From: Riptortus pedestris
Taxonomy: Eukaryota > Arthropoda > Insecta > Hemiptera > Alydidae
Assembly: GCA_019009955.1 (NCBI GenBank)
Contig: CM032233.1
Span: forward strand, 90,582,001-90,646,000
Direction: 5' to 3'
Length of the DNA stretch: 64,000 nt
How positions within the stretch are numbered: the first letter of the stretch is position 1; each line of letters starts with the position of its first letter. The notes beneath the pieces are model-generated. The model did no database searches and was not told where the DNA came from. It worked only from the letters and a program-made list of their open reading frames with translations. A program made the translations under genes and the position numbers. This document shows positions 44,255 to 55,189 of this stretch, one piece after another.

Positions 44255-44345
44255 TGATTATTTAAATCATTTTTATTTCTCTACTAATTTCGCGCCCATA
44301 TGTCGCCTCATCAGGAGAAATTCTGATATGAAAAACCGATATATC
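44255..44345 (-). mobile_element. PLE-associated repeat E, inverted copy
   Basis: Contains the hairpin AAATGATT/AATCATTT (44250-44272 region) and a hammerhead core on the minus strand. It faces the plus-strand copy at 45340-45430 across a HINE and a PLE reverse transcriptase fragment. Confidence 0.7.
44275..44321 (-). ncRNA. Candidate type I hammerhead ribozyme, all boxes intact
   Basis: On the minus strand ATTTCTC (44321-44315) pairs perfectly with GAGAAAT (44281-44275) as helix I. CTGATGA follows immediately, then stem II region GGCGACATATGGGCGC, the GAAA box, and TTAG-T-A for helix III and the cleavage position. All invariant core residues are present. Stem II pairing is short (GCG/CGC). 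The palindrome-like ATTAGT suggests the dimeric helix III described for PLE hammerheads. Confidence 0.7.
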
Positions 44346-44365
44346 TAATAAAACGGTAATTATAA

Positions 44366-45018
44366 AAAGTCCGTCACGCAGGGCTGCGTAAACTAAGTAG
44401 ATTTCAAAAAGTGATAGTATCACCCTTTTGTGATGTCCGTTTACCAGATATTCTCTATTTCTATGTAAAAAAAACACCGATGATTAGAAGGTGGGGGGCT
44501 GAAAACAAGAAAACCTGAATAACTCGCTAAATACTTGAGTTACGAGAAAATATATAGAACAGCAATTGTAGAACATCAATTATCGATTAACATGATTGGT
44601 TCTATAACATTTTACGATCCGACTCATAATAACGAATATATTTTGAATTTTCGAACTCCTCCCCCTCTTAATCTTCACTATTCCACATCTGGCGAAAACT
44701 AAAAAAATCCAAATATCTTGGTTAATATTCATATCTGATAAAATATGTATATAACAACATTTATGGACAAGTACATTTACAATAAGATTACTTCTATACA
44801 ATTTTTCGATCTGACGTATAATAACGGAGATATTTAGAATATTCAAAATCTCCCCCTTTAAGCCCACCCGCTCACACTGGTCCGATTTTAGCCGTTAACG
44901 AACTTAATATTTCTTTTTAGATAAAACGATTATATATCGAGTTTGGTAACGAAAAGATAAAAATTGCGACCGCTAGAGGTAACAGACAAATATATATATT
45001 CCGTTAAGGGAAATCTAC
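44366..45018 (-). mobile_element. HINE, full length, inserted in a PLE relic
   Basis: Starts AAGTCCGTCACGCAGGGCTG (one G fewer in the hairpin) and ends CCGTTAAGGGAAATCTACGG. The C-run, GATTTTAGCCGTTAACGAAC and GCGACCGCTAGAGG blocks are present. (TA)n is only a few units long, and the region between it and the palindrome is deleted. Confidence 0.82.
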
Positions 45019-45029
45019 GGTGAATATAA

Positions 45030-45300
45030 AGAACATTATGAATATTTTTAGTGACACTACAACGTTCAAGGAAATAGATTATGACCCTACAAAAGTCATA
45101 CAAACGGTAATAAATTAGTGTACCGAAGTCAGTTAAAAGGAAATTCATACAAAAGAACGAAAGAACCAAATATATCAACTACAACAGTAATATACCTCTT
45201 GTGTACGGCTTAATTAAACAGCACAAAGAAAACCATCCACTTCGACCAATTATAAGAACCATTGAATCCATGAAAATGAACCAACACAGAAACATGCGCA
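45030..45300 (+). pseudogene. Penelope-like reverse transcriptase fragment
   Basis: Frame one reads IFSDTTTFKEIDYDPTKVIQ. After a frameshift, a second frame reads NIPLVYGLIKQHKENHPLRP and IIRTIES. The motif P-x-x-Y-G-L-x-K-x-H-K-x-x-x-P-L-R-P-I is diagnostic of PLE reverse transcriptases, where it marks the fingers region. The remainder of the protein is missing, and the fragment leads within about 65 bases into a terminal repeat with a hammerhead core. Inactive. Confidence 0.75.
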
Positions 45301-45354
45301 ATTAAAGTTATTTGTAAATGTAACCCTTTTGACATAAAACCTTCGTGTACTTGA

Positions 45355-45401
45355 ATTTCTCCTGATGAGGTGTCATATGGACGGGAAACCAGTAAAGAAA
45401 T
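45355..45401 (+). ncRNA. Candidate type I hammerhead ribozyme next to PLE RT
   Basis: ATTTCT (45355-45360) pairs with AGAAAT (45396-45401). CTGATGA is at 45362-45368, stem II includes GTC/GAC around ATATG, GAAA is at 45385-45388, then CCAG-T-A. The closing helix I pair C-A is mismatched. The AAATGATT/AATCATTT hairpin follows directly, as in the other copies. Confidence 0.65.
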
Positions 45402-45441
45402 AAAAATGATTTCAATAATCATTTGAAGTTTTTATTCTTTT

Positions 45442-45446
<5 letters not shown>

Positions 45447-45493
<47 letters not shown>

Positions 45494-45494
45494 T
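45447..45494. repeat. (TA)n microsatellite
   Basis: TA run with one interruption. A HINE 5' fragment (GGATCGATGGACATTTG, minus strand) follows at 45517-45592. Confidence 0.9.
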
Positions 45495-45516
45495 ATTTGA
45501 ATAGTTCTTTTTTTTG

Positions 45517-45592
45517 GATCGATGGACATTTGAATATATTTGTTAGAATCACATCACTATTAGAACCTTCAATTGCTAATTTCACTCAAAGG
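45517..45592 (-). mobile_element. HINE 5' fragment
   Basis: GATCGATGGACATTTGAATA and ACCTTCAATTGCTAATTTC; terminal palindrome decayed. Confidence 0.55.
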
Positions 45593-45989
45593 TTTCACTC
45601 AACTGCTGACATTTCAAATGAAACAATTAATAACGAAATAACTCATCTAACCAACTGGACTAATTTAAAATTGTTCAAATAGTTCCCTTTGATGAAGTAA
45701 GTCTAGACATTCCTACAAAAACGGACTTTGGTCAAACTTGCACATTGGGCTGGGAATTACTTGTGCTATAGGAGATTTCTGAAGCGGGCATGAAACTCAT
45801 CACGGTCCCTATTGACCAACTGTCACTGGCATTCTTTGCTTAAATTAGACGGGCTTCCTGGTATTATGTAACAAGTACCGCTCTTTGTTGTAATTATTAA
45901 AGAAAATTCTTCTTTAATTATTCATCACTTTTTGGCTTCACATATTTTGAGCATATGTCCCTTTTACATCCATCAATTCAATCTCTCCA

Positions 45990-45991
<2 letters not shown>

Positions 45992-46061
<70 letters not shown>
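45992..46061. repeat. (CA)n-(TA)n compound microsatellite
   Basis: CA run followed by TA run, directly abutting the left arm of the PLE relic. Confidence 0.95.
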
Positions 46062-46134
46062 GGTATTGTTGTTGTTTCTCGGAGTTTTGGGTCAATGTTG
46101 ATGGAAAACACAATATACACCGGAAAAAGTAGCT

Positions 46135-46383
46135 AATATATCACTAACATCAGGTCACAAATCTGACATAAAAATAAATAATACAAACAGAGCATTTGTC
46201 CAACACATCATTAACGATGACCATCAATTTACATACAATGAAACACAAATATTAGACATAGAGCCCAATAAAATAAAAAGAATGTTCAAAGAGATGCTAT
46301 ATATAGCTCGACACAAAAACACATGTAACAAGAAGACATACATTGGCAATCTCAGCAAATTATACTGTAACATAATACCATAA
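46135..46383 (+). pseudogene. PLE protein C-terminal (endonuclease-region) fragment
   Basis: The frame ending at the stop 46381-46383 reads INNTNRAFVQHIINDDHQFT, then YNETQILDIEPNKIKRMFKE and a basic tail ending LSKLYCNIIP. The spacing of H..H, the I-L-x-x-E-P-x-x-x-x-R motif and the terminal arrangement resemble the region after GIY-YIG in Penelope proteins. A minus-strand relic at 51991-52215 encodes the same tail (YNETHLLDREPKKAKGLFKD). The N-terminal RT and the GIY-YIG residues themselves are not visible. Confidence 0.7.
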
Positions 46384-46499
46384 ACACACCTCAACACTAT
46401 ACAATACACCACACCATACACTCACACCATACACTCTGGCACCCTCATAACACCACAATATATATAATATTCATGTAATGATTATTATAGATAATTATA

Positions 46500-46960
46500 G
46501 TCATAATATAATAGTAGCTTTAATACACTAAGATAACAATTGTAATAGTAAACAATAATAGTTGTAACATAATAAAATAATAATAACATAATAGCTTTAA
46601 TACAACATGAAAATAGCTTTAATAAAATATGACAATAGTTGAAATAACACATAACAATAACAGTTGTAACATGATAAAATTACAATAACACAATAGCTTT
46701 AATACAACATGAAAATAGCTTTAATAAAATAAGACAATAGTTGAAATAACACATAACAATAACAGTTGTAACATGATAAAATAATAATAACATAATAGCT
46801 TTAATACAAAATGAAAATAGCTTTAATAAAATATAGCAATTAATTGTAATAACACATAACAATAACAGTTGTAACATGATAAAATTACAATAACACAATA
46901 GCTTTAATAAACATAAAAATAGCTTTAATAAAATAAGACAATAGTTGTAACATAATATAA
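46500..46960. repeat. ~102-bp tandem repeat, about 4 units
   Basis: The landmark ATAGCTTTAATACAACATGA or close variants recurs at about 46591, 46693, 46795 and 46898 (steps 102, 102 and 103). Units also share AACAGTTGTAACATGATAAA. Located in the PLE 3' UTR. Confidence 0.85.
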
Positions 46961-47380
46961 TAGCTGCAGTATAATAATTATAATATATATCAACAAACAA
47001 AAGACAATAAACCATAGACATGCCTAATTGATATCGAAAGACATATGGCTGTGACCGTGCACAGTGAAAACAAACCAAGGAAGGTTACAACCAGTGTTCC
47101 TAATGTAACCAGAAGTGCAATACATAATGTACAATAGTTTTTAAGTATTTCTATTTTTGGTAAGTAGAAATAACATAAACAACACCTGTTACACTGTAGT
47201 TTAATAACGATGTGTAATATATATAGAGTAGTATCTGTTTTTACAGCTGTGAAGTCGAGAAAATAAATATTCTCGAAATATTGGCATAAACTAAAAATGT
47301 TTTCACCAACATTCACCAAAACTCCAACACCATATATAAATATAACCTGGTCGAAAACATCTACACAATTATGTATGTGG

Positions 47381-47424
<44 letters not shown>

Positions 47425-47429
<5 letters not shown>

Positions 47430-47545
47430 TTTTGGAGTTTTGGTCAGTGTTGGTGAAAAAATCTTAGTTCATTCCAATATTTCGAGGATATTTATTTTCT
47501 CTTCTTCAGGGCAAGACTAAAGATACTTAAAAACTATTGTACATG
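47425..47545 (-). mobile_element. Element D arm, inverted solo copy
   Basis: After (TA)n (47386-47424): TTTTGGTCAGTGTTGGTGAA, TCCAATATTTCGAGGATATT, CTCTTCTTCAGGGCAAGACT. On the minus strand it has CTGAAGA and GAAA boxes but weakened stems. It faces the PLE end at 47345 as an inverted partner across (TA)n. Confidence 0.7.
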
Positions 47546-47576
47546 ACTGTTGTACCTCGGTTTACATTAGGAGTAC

Positions 47577-47598
47577 ACACACACACACACACACACAC

Positions 47599-47660
<62 letters not shown>
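47577..47660. repeat. (CA)n-(TA)n-(TG)n palindromic microsatellite
   Basis: A CA run, then TA, then TG, so the whole ~84-bp tract is self-complementary and could extrude as a cruciform. Confidence 0.9.
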
Positions 47661-47664
<4 letters not shown>

Positions 47665-47809
47665 TTTATTCGTCATCTCTTGGATAGGATCTCTACCAGC
47701 TGGTATATTTAACGCTATCTCAACTCACCATCTATTCTCTATTTCTCCGGCAGTAAGAGTCCTATGCTAACAGGAATTAAAATTCAAACGATTGCCCGTT
47801 TTCACATTA

Positions 47810-49497
47810 AGGACTTCAGTTTTATCTGACCGAAGCAGCATTGCAGCAGGTAGAAAATCTGATTGGTTTACTCAGTAAATGCGTAACGGACATTTTTACC
47901 CTGCAATCAGGCTGGCAAATCAATTATGGAAATTATTGTTACGAACTGACTTCGTAAAGTTTTTTTTTTTTTTAGCAGATTTCCCATAAGCTAAAATTGT
48001 TAAAGCTCCGTTTTTATAATTCATAAGGAAATATTTTGGTGGATATATAAAATGTTTCCATATGACTCATAATCTGGTTAATATTAAATTTTCTCCTGCT
48101 TTTTCTCCCTTCAATATTGGCCAAGTTATTTTTATTTGGTTTTGCTTTGATTTTCACTTCAAGTACCTGTCACATGTCTAGCTTATTTTTTAACTCAAGT
48201 TTTTGGATGTTTCTTACATACAAACAATACATATTATATATATACTCGATATGTGTGTGTTTCATGCATATCTAACGATCAAGACCCTTAATTGCTGAAT
48301 TCGGACCTGCAGGAAGCGGTGTTAAGATGGGGGAATTTTGAAATTTCGGAATATCTCCGTTTTTATAGGTCGGATTGAAAAATGGCATAGAGTTAATCTT
48401 ATTGAGATTGCAATGGGCTATAAATGTTGTTCTTTCCCTATCTCAAGTATTAACCGTGATATTTGCATTTTTTTAATTTTCAGCCTTCATTAAACCCATG
48501 TTTCTTAGTCACCGTAAGTTAAGAATGCACCAATCATGAACGGTATTATTTCAGGCAGTCATACATGCATATACGTTCTAATGACCCCCCCCCCTCCTTC
48601 TTATGTTCTTGGATTAACTAAAATTTGAGTGATTGACATAAAAATTATTCTGACTCATTATAAATTGCACATCCTACCTAGTAGATGACGAAAATTAGGT
48701 CGCTTCAAATATACATACTTGTCAATTAGCTTTACTTGCTTCGGCGATCACAATTTTTGTTTGATCGTTGCCAAACTCGATATATATTGTTCATGGAAAA
48801 CAAAACTATTCTACGAGTATATATGTATATATACATTTATTCTCTATCATAAATATTTATCGAGGTATGTGCATGTTTCAGTTGTCAGCCTTCAGCAAAC
48901 CCTCACTTTTACTCATTTCACATAAACTATACTCTGTTATATAATAAACCTTTTTATATGTAGCTTTAATGCCAAAAATTGTCTACAAGAGACCTTAATT
49001 ATACAAGATACCTGCAAATATGTTCTGTTAATACCACCCTCCCTCTCGCCTTAAGTTCTTGGTCTACTAAAAATTGAGCGATTGAGATAAAAACTATTCT
49101 GATTCATCATAAATTACAGTACTAGATATAGTAAATAGTTTTCAATGAAATAAATACATTATATTCCAGTAATTGTTTTTATTTCCGGTCAAGATATTTA
49201 TCTGTCTATTGAGCACTGAGAGGTTGGCGGACCTGATTGTCTACAATTCAGAGGCTTTCTGTTGTGGAGGTTATTAAAATGTAAACTGACTAAAAGATCA
49301 TTTGTATTTGTTAACTTAATATTCATGGTGGCGTTAAGAATTACCAGTATGTAGATTTATCTATTGTAAAAGGTCTCGTGGGAAATCTGCTTAGTTTGCG
49401 CTTCAGAGTATAGATGGTGGAAAGGGATCATCAGCTTGTCATATTGCAGCACGTAGGAAATATGCGTTGTTTACGTGGCACCCACGTGACGTACTCA
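47810..49497 (+). mobile_element. Cluster of HINE pieces in one orientation
   Basis: A 3' end at 47810-47897 (AAAATCTGATTGGTTTACTC, GTAACGGAC) is followed by a 5' end at 47971 (TAGCAGATTTCCCATAAG) and interior to about 48560. A second interior-to-3' copy runs 48675-49403 (GATCACAATTTTTGTTTGAT ... GGGAAATCTGCTTAGTTTGC). A worn 3' end (GGCACCCACGTGACGTAC) closes the cluster at 49445-49497. Confidence 0.65.
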
Positions 49498-49499
49498 AT

Positions 49500-50225
49500 T
49501 GCTACGGGCAGGCAGTCCCTCTCAGTACTGGAGCCCGTTTTCCGAAAGAGCCATAATATTCCAAGGATTTCTGAACATGAATGGGTTTATTGAATTTCAT
49601 ACAGTACAAAAGATGATGAATGAAAGGAGTGCTTCATAAGAAAGCTTTAATCGTTAGTGTGAAGGGAGAAAATTAAAGAAGATTGGAAGAAAAAGTAGGC
49701 TTTGGAAGAAGTCAATGGGGTTGAAGTAATTCGAGATTTAAACATAAAAATCTGCTTCTAAAGATAAAAGGATCCTTGGCACCTAGGTTTTATTCCTTCT
49801 TTTCAGATAAGTTTTATTAAACTACTGCTTCAATCCTTTTATTTTCAAAGATAAGTCGCTTTTGAGGTAGCTATCAAAAGTATTATTGAGGTCCACTTAA
49901 CATTTCATTCATTGCTACTTGGAAACAAACGTCCATGAATATTATAAACTTCCTTTAGTGGGGATTGTCCCTCTGCCTCCGATTTCTATGAAGAAGAAAT
50001 TTGTAAAGACTCTATTTATAAAAACTTCTTATTGTAGAAATTGTAAGCTCTTAGCAATTATGTAATAAAGGAGAATTCATCCTTGAAATGAAATTAAATT
50101 AAGAACTTTATGAGACGCCTTTATTGTACATTACAATATTGTTCCGAATGAGCTGAGGGTAAAAGTTAGGCATACAGTTTCTAACTAGGCAGATTCCCCG
50201 CCCACTCCCATGGCACGATTCTATT
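49500..50225. other. No gene recognised
   Basis: AT-rich sequence with no recognisable frames or repeats. Confidence 0.45.
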
Positions 50226-50229
50226 TTTG

Positions 50230-50345
50230 ATTTCACCCTTCAGGTGTGCTTGTTTGTTGACGCTTGTCGTCAATGTTTATGAAAGGCCAATATTTCGTGA
50301 ATTCTAGTTTCTCTTCCTCTGTGCTGTAACAGGTGCAACATTAGA
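50230..50345 (-). mobile_element. Diverged element D-like arm
   Basis: On the minus strand: GTTACAGCACAGAGGAAGAG, AGAATTCACGAAATATTGGC and ATAAACATTGACG. Order and spacing match element D, but the sequence is diverged. Confidence 0.5.
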
Positions 50346-50382
50346 TATATTGCACATTACTATTGCTAAATAATAGGGTAGG

Positions 50383-50465
50383 ATTGATGGACATTTCAGG
50401 AAAACTTTCGAAATTCGTATCATCGTAGGACCTAAATAGCTGATTTCCTTAAAGGGAAATCTCCT
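50383..50465 (-). mobile_element. HINE 5' end
   Basis: GGGTAGGATTGATGGACATT, then CCTAAATAGCTGATTTCCTT-AAAGGGAAATC. Confidence 0.7.
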
Positions 50466-50755
50466 AAGACGTCAGCTGGTATTTCATAAAGGTCCGAAAC
50501 CAGATTTTCTCACCCCGACACCCTTGGGGTCGAAATCGGTTTCCCAGGGATCGACATAAACGAAAACTGATTTTGGTGGTCGACGAGGCCTAAAAATCGA
50601 CCACTATTAATCAACACAAGTTCATATTTGAAACTTTCAAAATACTATATAAGTTGTATCAACTTGTTACAAGAATTACTAATATTTTAGTATGGAGTAT
50701 CATTGTTGTACTTTTGAAAAACTTCACAAGTCGATAAACGTGCAAAAAGATGAAA

Positions 50756-51600
50756 AACTCCGTCACGCAGGGGCTGCATTAACTAAGTAGATTCCCACTT
50801 GCGTTACGTATTTGCTTTAAGCTCAAGACGTAAATGTTCAATGAGAACAATATTTGGTATTTATGCTTCAAATAAAGTGCTTTACTATATAACAGCTTGT
50901 TATTAATGTGACATGTGTAGGAGTGGGGGTTTACTGGAGGCGGAAAAAAAAATAAAACATGTAAATATCTCTGTTAATAATCAAGATAGTAAAAGACGTG
51001 CACATATAGAACATTAAATTTTCAATAAGATTTCTTAATACAATTTTCGATCCGACACATAATAACGGTGATATTTCGAAATTCTCCCCCACTAACCCCC
51101 CCCCCCCCCCCTCCCTCCCATTATATGAAACGCTTATATATCAAGTTAGGTTACGATCAAATAAGAATTGCGACCGCATGAGCTATATATATATATATAT
51201 ATATAAATATACTAGCTAAGGTACCCGGCTTCGCCCGGGAATTCATTTTAGGCTGAATAAAGATGGTATTTTTTTGGCAAGGCTTTACTTTCCACAATAT
51301 TTTGACATTTCCCCGTCACAGTTTTTAGGGTTTATACCCGTCGTTGCTGTGGATTTGTTAATAATAAAATTATTTGTTATTTAAGACTTCCCTCTTCTAA
51401 TATTATAATATTTCCCGTCTCCTGTGCATGTAGGTTTTTTTTATAACGTAAAGAACAGTATAATTCATAGTCGTAGAAAGTATTCTGTCTTCCAGAATAT
51501 AAATATATATATACAGTTTTATATGGACCTCATTTTCGTCATCTCCTGGGTAGGATCGATGGTAATTTGAGGAAATGTTTAGAAAATTTCGCAGTGTTAG
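50756..51600 (-). mobile_element. HINE long form split by repeat A
   Basis: 3' hairpin end AACTCCGTCACGCAGGGGCT, AATATTTGGTATTTATGC, a C-run and AATTGCGACCGCATGAGC up to a short (TA)n at 51185-51208. Repeat A (CTAGCTAAGGTACCCGGCTT) occupies 51209-51490. The HINE resumes with CCTCATTTTCGTCATCTCCT and GGTAGGATCGATGG, and loses its 5' palindrome. Confidence 0.8.
51209..51490 (+). mobile_element. Repeat A inside a HINE microsatellite
   Basis: Same head as 6462 (CTAGCTAAG.TACCCGGCTTCG) and same following text (AGGCTGAAT, TATTTTTTTGGCAAGG, TTTATACCCGTCGTTGCTGT). Confidence 0.7.
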
Positions 51601-51729
51601 AGTGTGGTGTATGTTATTTGTACTTACCAAGAGTAGAACGACTTAAATACTAGGATACATTTGTCATTGCACTTATACATTGCAATATTGGTTATACAAT
51701 GCAAACTGCTTGTGACCTTCCTTAAGTTT

Positions 51730-52215
51730 ATGAATAATCTTTTTGGTCACAGCCTTACAAGTTTGTATATCAGGTAAATTGGTATATCAATGTTTTATTA
51801 TCATTTTATGATCATAGCCATATTATATCTATTATCCTATTACGTTACTACCGTTATCATATTGTTTTACAGCTATTATCATATTGCAACTATAATTTTA
51901 TCATTATATTAACATTATATACATGGTGGTGTTATGTGAGTGCTAAAGTATGATGTATATGTGTAAATATTATATTTCACTGAAGTGTGTTTATGGTATT
52001 ATGATACAGTATATAGAGCTAAGCTTTTCTATGTCTATTTTGTTTTTGTTACGCGCATTCTTATACTTAGATTTGTTTATCATATCTTTAAATAGCCCCT
52101 TTGCTTTTTTAGGTTCTCTATCTAGTAAATGTGTTTCGTTATAAACGATAAATAATATCATAAATGATGGTCATTGTTTATACTATGTTGAAATAGTGCG
52201 CTATTTGGTTTGTCA
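51730..52215 (-). pseudogene. Penelope-like element C-terminal relic
   Basis: The minus-strand frame ending at 51991 reads YNETHLLDREPKKAKGLFKD and MINKSKYKNARNKNKID, ending LSSIYCIIIP. It aligns residue by residue with the PLE tail at 46135-46383. An upstream piece in another frame (ALFQHSINNDHHL) corresponds to AFVQHIINDDHQF there. The 3' flank to about 51730 has the same TTATCATATTG/TTGTAACATG-like repeats as the other copy's UTR. Frameshifted and inactive. Confidence 0.7.
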
Positions 52216-52669
52216 ACAAAACACTTGTGTGAGAGTTTTGATTATATGATCTGTCATACTTACATATATATCTGCTTTAGTAATAGCTGTTGGTGAACTC
52301 ATAGGAAGTCCTCCTATAATTTTATTTCATTTTCCTATTGGATGTATCAATTTATATTCGTATGGCTTCAGCTGCAGTAATAAGTATAACAGATCTCAGA
52401 TAAACAAAAAAGCCCGTCACGCAGGAGCTGCGTTAACTAAGCAGATTTCCAAGGTGCGCCACATATTTGCATCTATCTCAAAAATTAAAAGTTCAATGAG
52501 ACGAACACAATACCAAGTATTGGTCTCATTGAATCTTAGAATAATTTAGTTCATGATATAATTGCTTCTTCTTAATATAACATTTGTAGGAGTGGGGGTT
52601 TACAGAAGGCTGAGAAATAAAAAAATCCAAATATCTCGGTTAATAACCATGATAGAGAAAATATTTATA

Positions 52670-53175
52670 TTGGGTTGTAACATATGAAATGACCGTTTAG
52701 TAGAATCAGGAAAAAAATGAAAAATTGAGATCGAATCTGAAATATTTTTCATTCAAAGTATTTAACATCATTTTTCAATACACTTCTGCCAACGACTTAC
52801 CAAGTTTTCCTATCCCACTTTTGAAAAAGTTTGTGTCACTTGTTGAAAGGAAATTCAGAAAATTGCATTTTTACTGTGTTAAATCGATCTGTAAAAAATT
52901 TTCCTCGCAAAAAGTTGTCGCAAACCTCCGAAAAAAGTTGGTAGTACTTAAGAGATAGATCAGGAAATTGGGGGGTGGTGGTAGGACATCATAGCCCAAA
53001 CTCCTTTTAATTTGTTCACTGTCTGTATTGAAATCATGTTGGTCGGTTTGGTTCTTTGGACGAGCAAGCAAAGGAAACACACTTGGGATCGAACAACACC
53101 AACGTTTTCATCCTTTATAAAAGATTAGGGTTAAACAAAATCGGACACTATCCTGTGTTTACAAAAACAACCCAA
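52670..53175 (-). mobile_element. mariner relic, internally deleted
   Basis: Ends TTGGGTTGTAAC and (complement) GTTGTTTTTG...CCCAA form short mariner-type inverted repeats flanked by TA. The minus strand reads SLGYDVLPPPP, matching the L-G-W-x-x-L-x-H-P-P segment before the last catalytic Asp of mariner transposases. Then follow FLSTSDTNFFKSGIGKL and, after a frameshift, RWQKCIEK, the typical C-terminus. The N-terminal half is missing, and the segment normally reading YSPDLAPSD is scrambled. Confidence 0.75.
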
Positions 53176-53623
53176 TATAAGAACATTTATAGGCAATAAT
53201 ATTAGATACCTTTTGATCCGACGTATAATAACAAAGATATTTCTAATTTTAGAAAATCCTCCCCTTCCCCCAGTCCCCCAAATTTCAGCCGTTAACCAAT
53301 TTGATCTTTACTTTTTACATAAAATGCTTATGCTAACGATAAGACAAATAAACGCAACCGCCAGAGTGGGAAGAGAGCAAATATAAACCTATGTATATAT
53401 ATATATATTTACTTTCTGAAGGAAGCCTACTGGAAGGATAGTTTATTAGCCGCACGTCCCTTAGATCCATTTATATTCGTACATAAAATGTGCTTGATAA
53501 GTAATAACATTATTTTTAACAATGAATAAAATAACATATTTGTAACCCAAACAAAAACAAATTTAGGCTTCAATGATGAGTAAATAATTAATTTAACTGT
53601 ATTTGAGTTTGAAATAATTCAGG

Positions 53624-53629
<6 letters not shown>

Positions 53630-53684
<55 letters not shown>
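53630..53684. repeat. (TA)n microsatellite
   Basis: TA run abutting repeat A. Confidence 0.95.
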
Positions 53685-53689
<5 letters not shown>

Positions 53690-53697
53690 TGTTTCAC

Positions 53698-54490
53698 ATG
53701 TCATAGACACCAGTAAACTGCATTTTGTTTCTTTTCGTGTGTGTTTGTTTGTTTATATGTTTGTTTGTTTGTTACCTTTTCACGCATAAACGGCTGAACC
53801 GAATTTTATGAAACTTGGTATGTATATTACTTACTAACCGAACTTATACTTTAGGCTATACTATTATTCTCTGGGACGAACAGAAGTGGGAGATATAAGG
53901 CAAGCCTGAAATTAAAAATAGTGATAATTTCGTTTCCTATTGTTTTTTTCGTCAAATGTAAACATAACAAAAGTTTGTTATTTTGCTATTTAGAGTAACT
54001 TTTGTTATATACCCACATTTCTAGGGACGGCAGAGTGGTAGTTATAAGGGAGGCCTGAATTAAAAATAGTGATATTTCGTTTCCCACATTGGGTTTTTTG
54101 TCAAATGTAAACATAACAAAAGATGTTTATTTTGTTATTTATAGAGAAAATTTGCTCATCAATTCTCTTCAATATGAACTACTAGGTACCTGTCACCTGG
54201 AAAAATGAATTCAAAATATTATATATTGGTCCTTAATAAATTAAATCTATGCATAATGCACAGGAGACGGGAAATATTACAATATGCAGGACAGTGTCTT
54301 ACATAAAAAAAAATAATTTTTATTATTAACAAAATGCCAACAACGGGTATTAACCCTAGAACACTGAAACGGGTAAATGTCAAAATATTTGTGCAAAATG
54401 TAAAGGCTTTTGCCAAAAATAAACCATCAACATTCATGCTTCAAATGAATTCCATAGACTCGAGCGAAGCCGGGGTATCTGAGCTAGTAT
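53698..54490 (-). mobile_element. Repeat A, long inverted copy
   Basis: Contains CATAAACGGCTGAACCGAAT then TTTATGAAACTTGGTATG, a motif found in many arthropod dispersed repeats. Two direct copies of GGAGATATAAGGCAAGCCTG-like and AAAAATAGTGATA blocks follow. It ends GAGCGAAGCCGGGGTATCTG-AGCTAG, the complement of the A head. No protein recognised. Confidence 0.6.
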
Positions 54491-54839
54491 ATAAATATAA
54501 AATTTTGAACGGAACTTCATTTGTCGACATCTCAACATGTAGGAATGAATGGACATTTGAAGAAATGTTTCGAAAATCGCGTCATGAGTACAACCTCAAT
54601 AGCTGAATCTGCTAATAGTCACATCGTTATCGTTTGACAAACCATTCGTTTACAGATACATGAATGACCTCTGCCTAACTTGACCTGAGATATTTGAAAA
54701 TATTGCTGATTTTTGTCCACAGATTTAAGTCAAATTATGTCTTGTATTTCGGTTATTTATAAATAAATATACACATGTTGTGCTATGAGCATTTTATTTA
54801 ATAGCATAAATAACAGATATCTAAAACGTTTTCCGAAAT

Positions 54840-54967
54840 AGACACCAAACCTCACTTAGAAAGTAAGAAATAGATATTTTCCTCAGCTCTGCTTATATGG
54901 CGCATTGTGACTTAATTCCTGCTTGTGGGAAATCCGCTTAGTTTGCCCAGCCCCTGCGTGACGGAAC
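54840..54967 (+). mobile_element. HINE 3' end
   Basis: GTGGGAAATCCGCTTAGTTT then GCCCAGCCCCTGCGTGACGG. The body upstream is too diverged to delimit. Confidence 0.65.
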
Positions 54968-55189
54968 TTACCCGACACGCGGATCCACTTATACCCGCAA
55001 CCTATTACTATTTAATTCTGGCGTTTGAAAGATCCCAAGTCTCTAATACACATATTGAATTATTCATCTCATTTCGATAATTACACGTGGCAGTGGTTGA
55101 TATTTTATGCAGTGGCTCAGCACCATCCCACCTATTATCTGTCCAGCAACGGCGATAACCCTTGACCTGGCTTGGATACGAGGAAACTT

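Larger units (their letters stand above)
46062..47345 (+). mobile_element. Penelope-like element relic, 3' part with terminal D arms
   Basis: A partial D arm at 46062-46110 (TTGTTGTTTCTCGGAGTTTT, GTCAATGTTGATGG) begins the unit. It is followed by the protein tail at 46135-46383, a 3' UTR with a 102-bp tandem repeat, and a closing D arm at 47225-47345 (TATTCTCGAAATATTGGCAT, TTTCACCAACATTCACCAAA). Inverted D arms at the two ends and TA-rich flanks fit PLE organisation. Most of the RT is missing. Confidence 0.65.
52408..54614 (-). mobile_element. HINE interrupted by a mariner relic and by repeat A
   Basis: The 3' end AAGCCCGTCACGCAGGAGCT starts at 52408. Interior blocks continue on both sides of the mariner at 52670-53175, to GCAACCGCCAGAGTGGGAAG and a TA tract near 53400. 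The 5' part resumes at 54494 (TTTTGAACGGAACTTCATTT ... CCTCAATAGCTGAATCTGCT-AA) with the palindrome deleted. The intervening ~1.1 kb appears to sit in the element's microsatellite. That the two halves belong together is inference. Confidence 0.65.

Noticed and set aside
45560..45700. Possible PLE text (VPFDEVSLDIP) downstream of the HINE fragment
   Set aside because: Too short and without supporting neighbouring motifs to call as a fragment.
46680..47319. Two minus-strand frames of 109-132 codons
   Set aside because: They are antisense to the tandem-repeat UTR of the PLE and reflect its periodicity.
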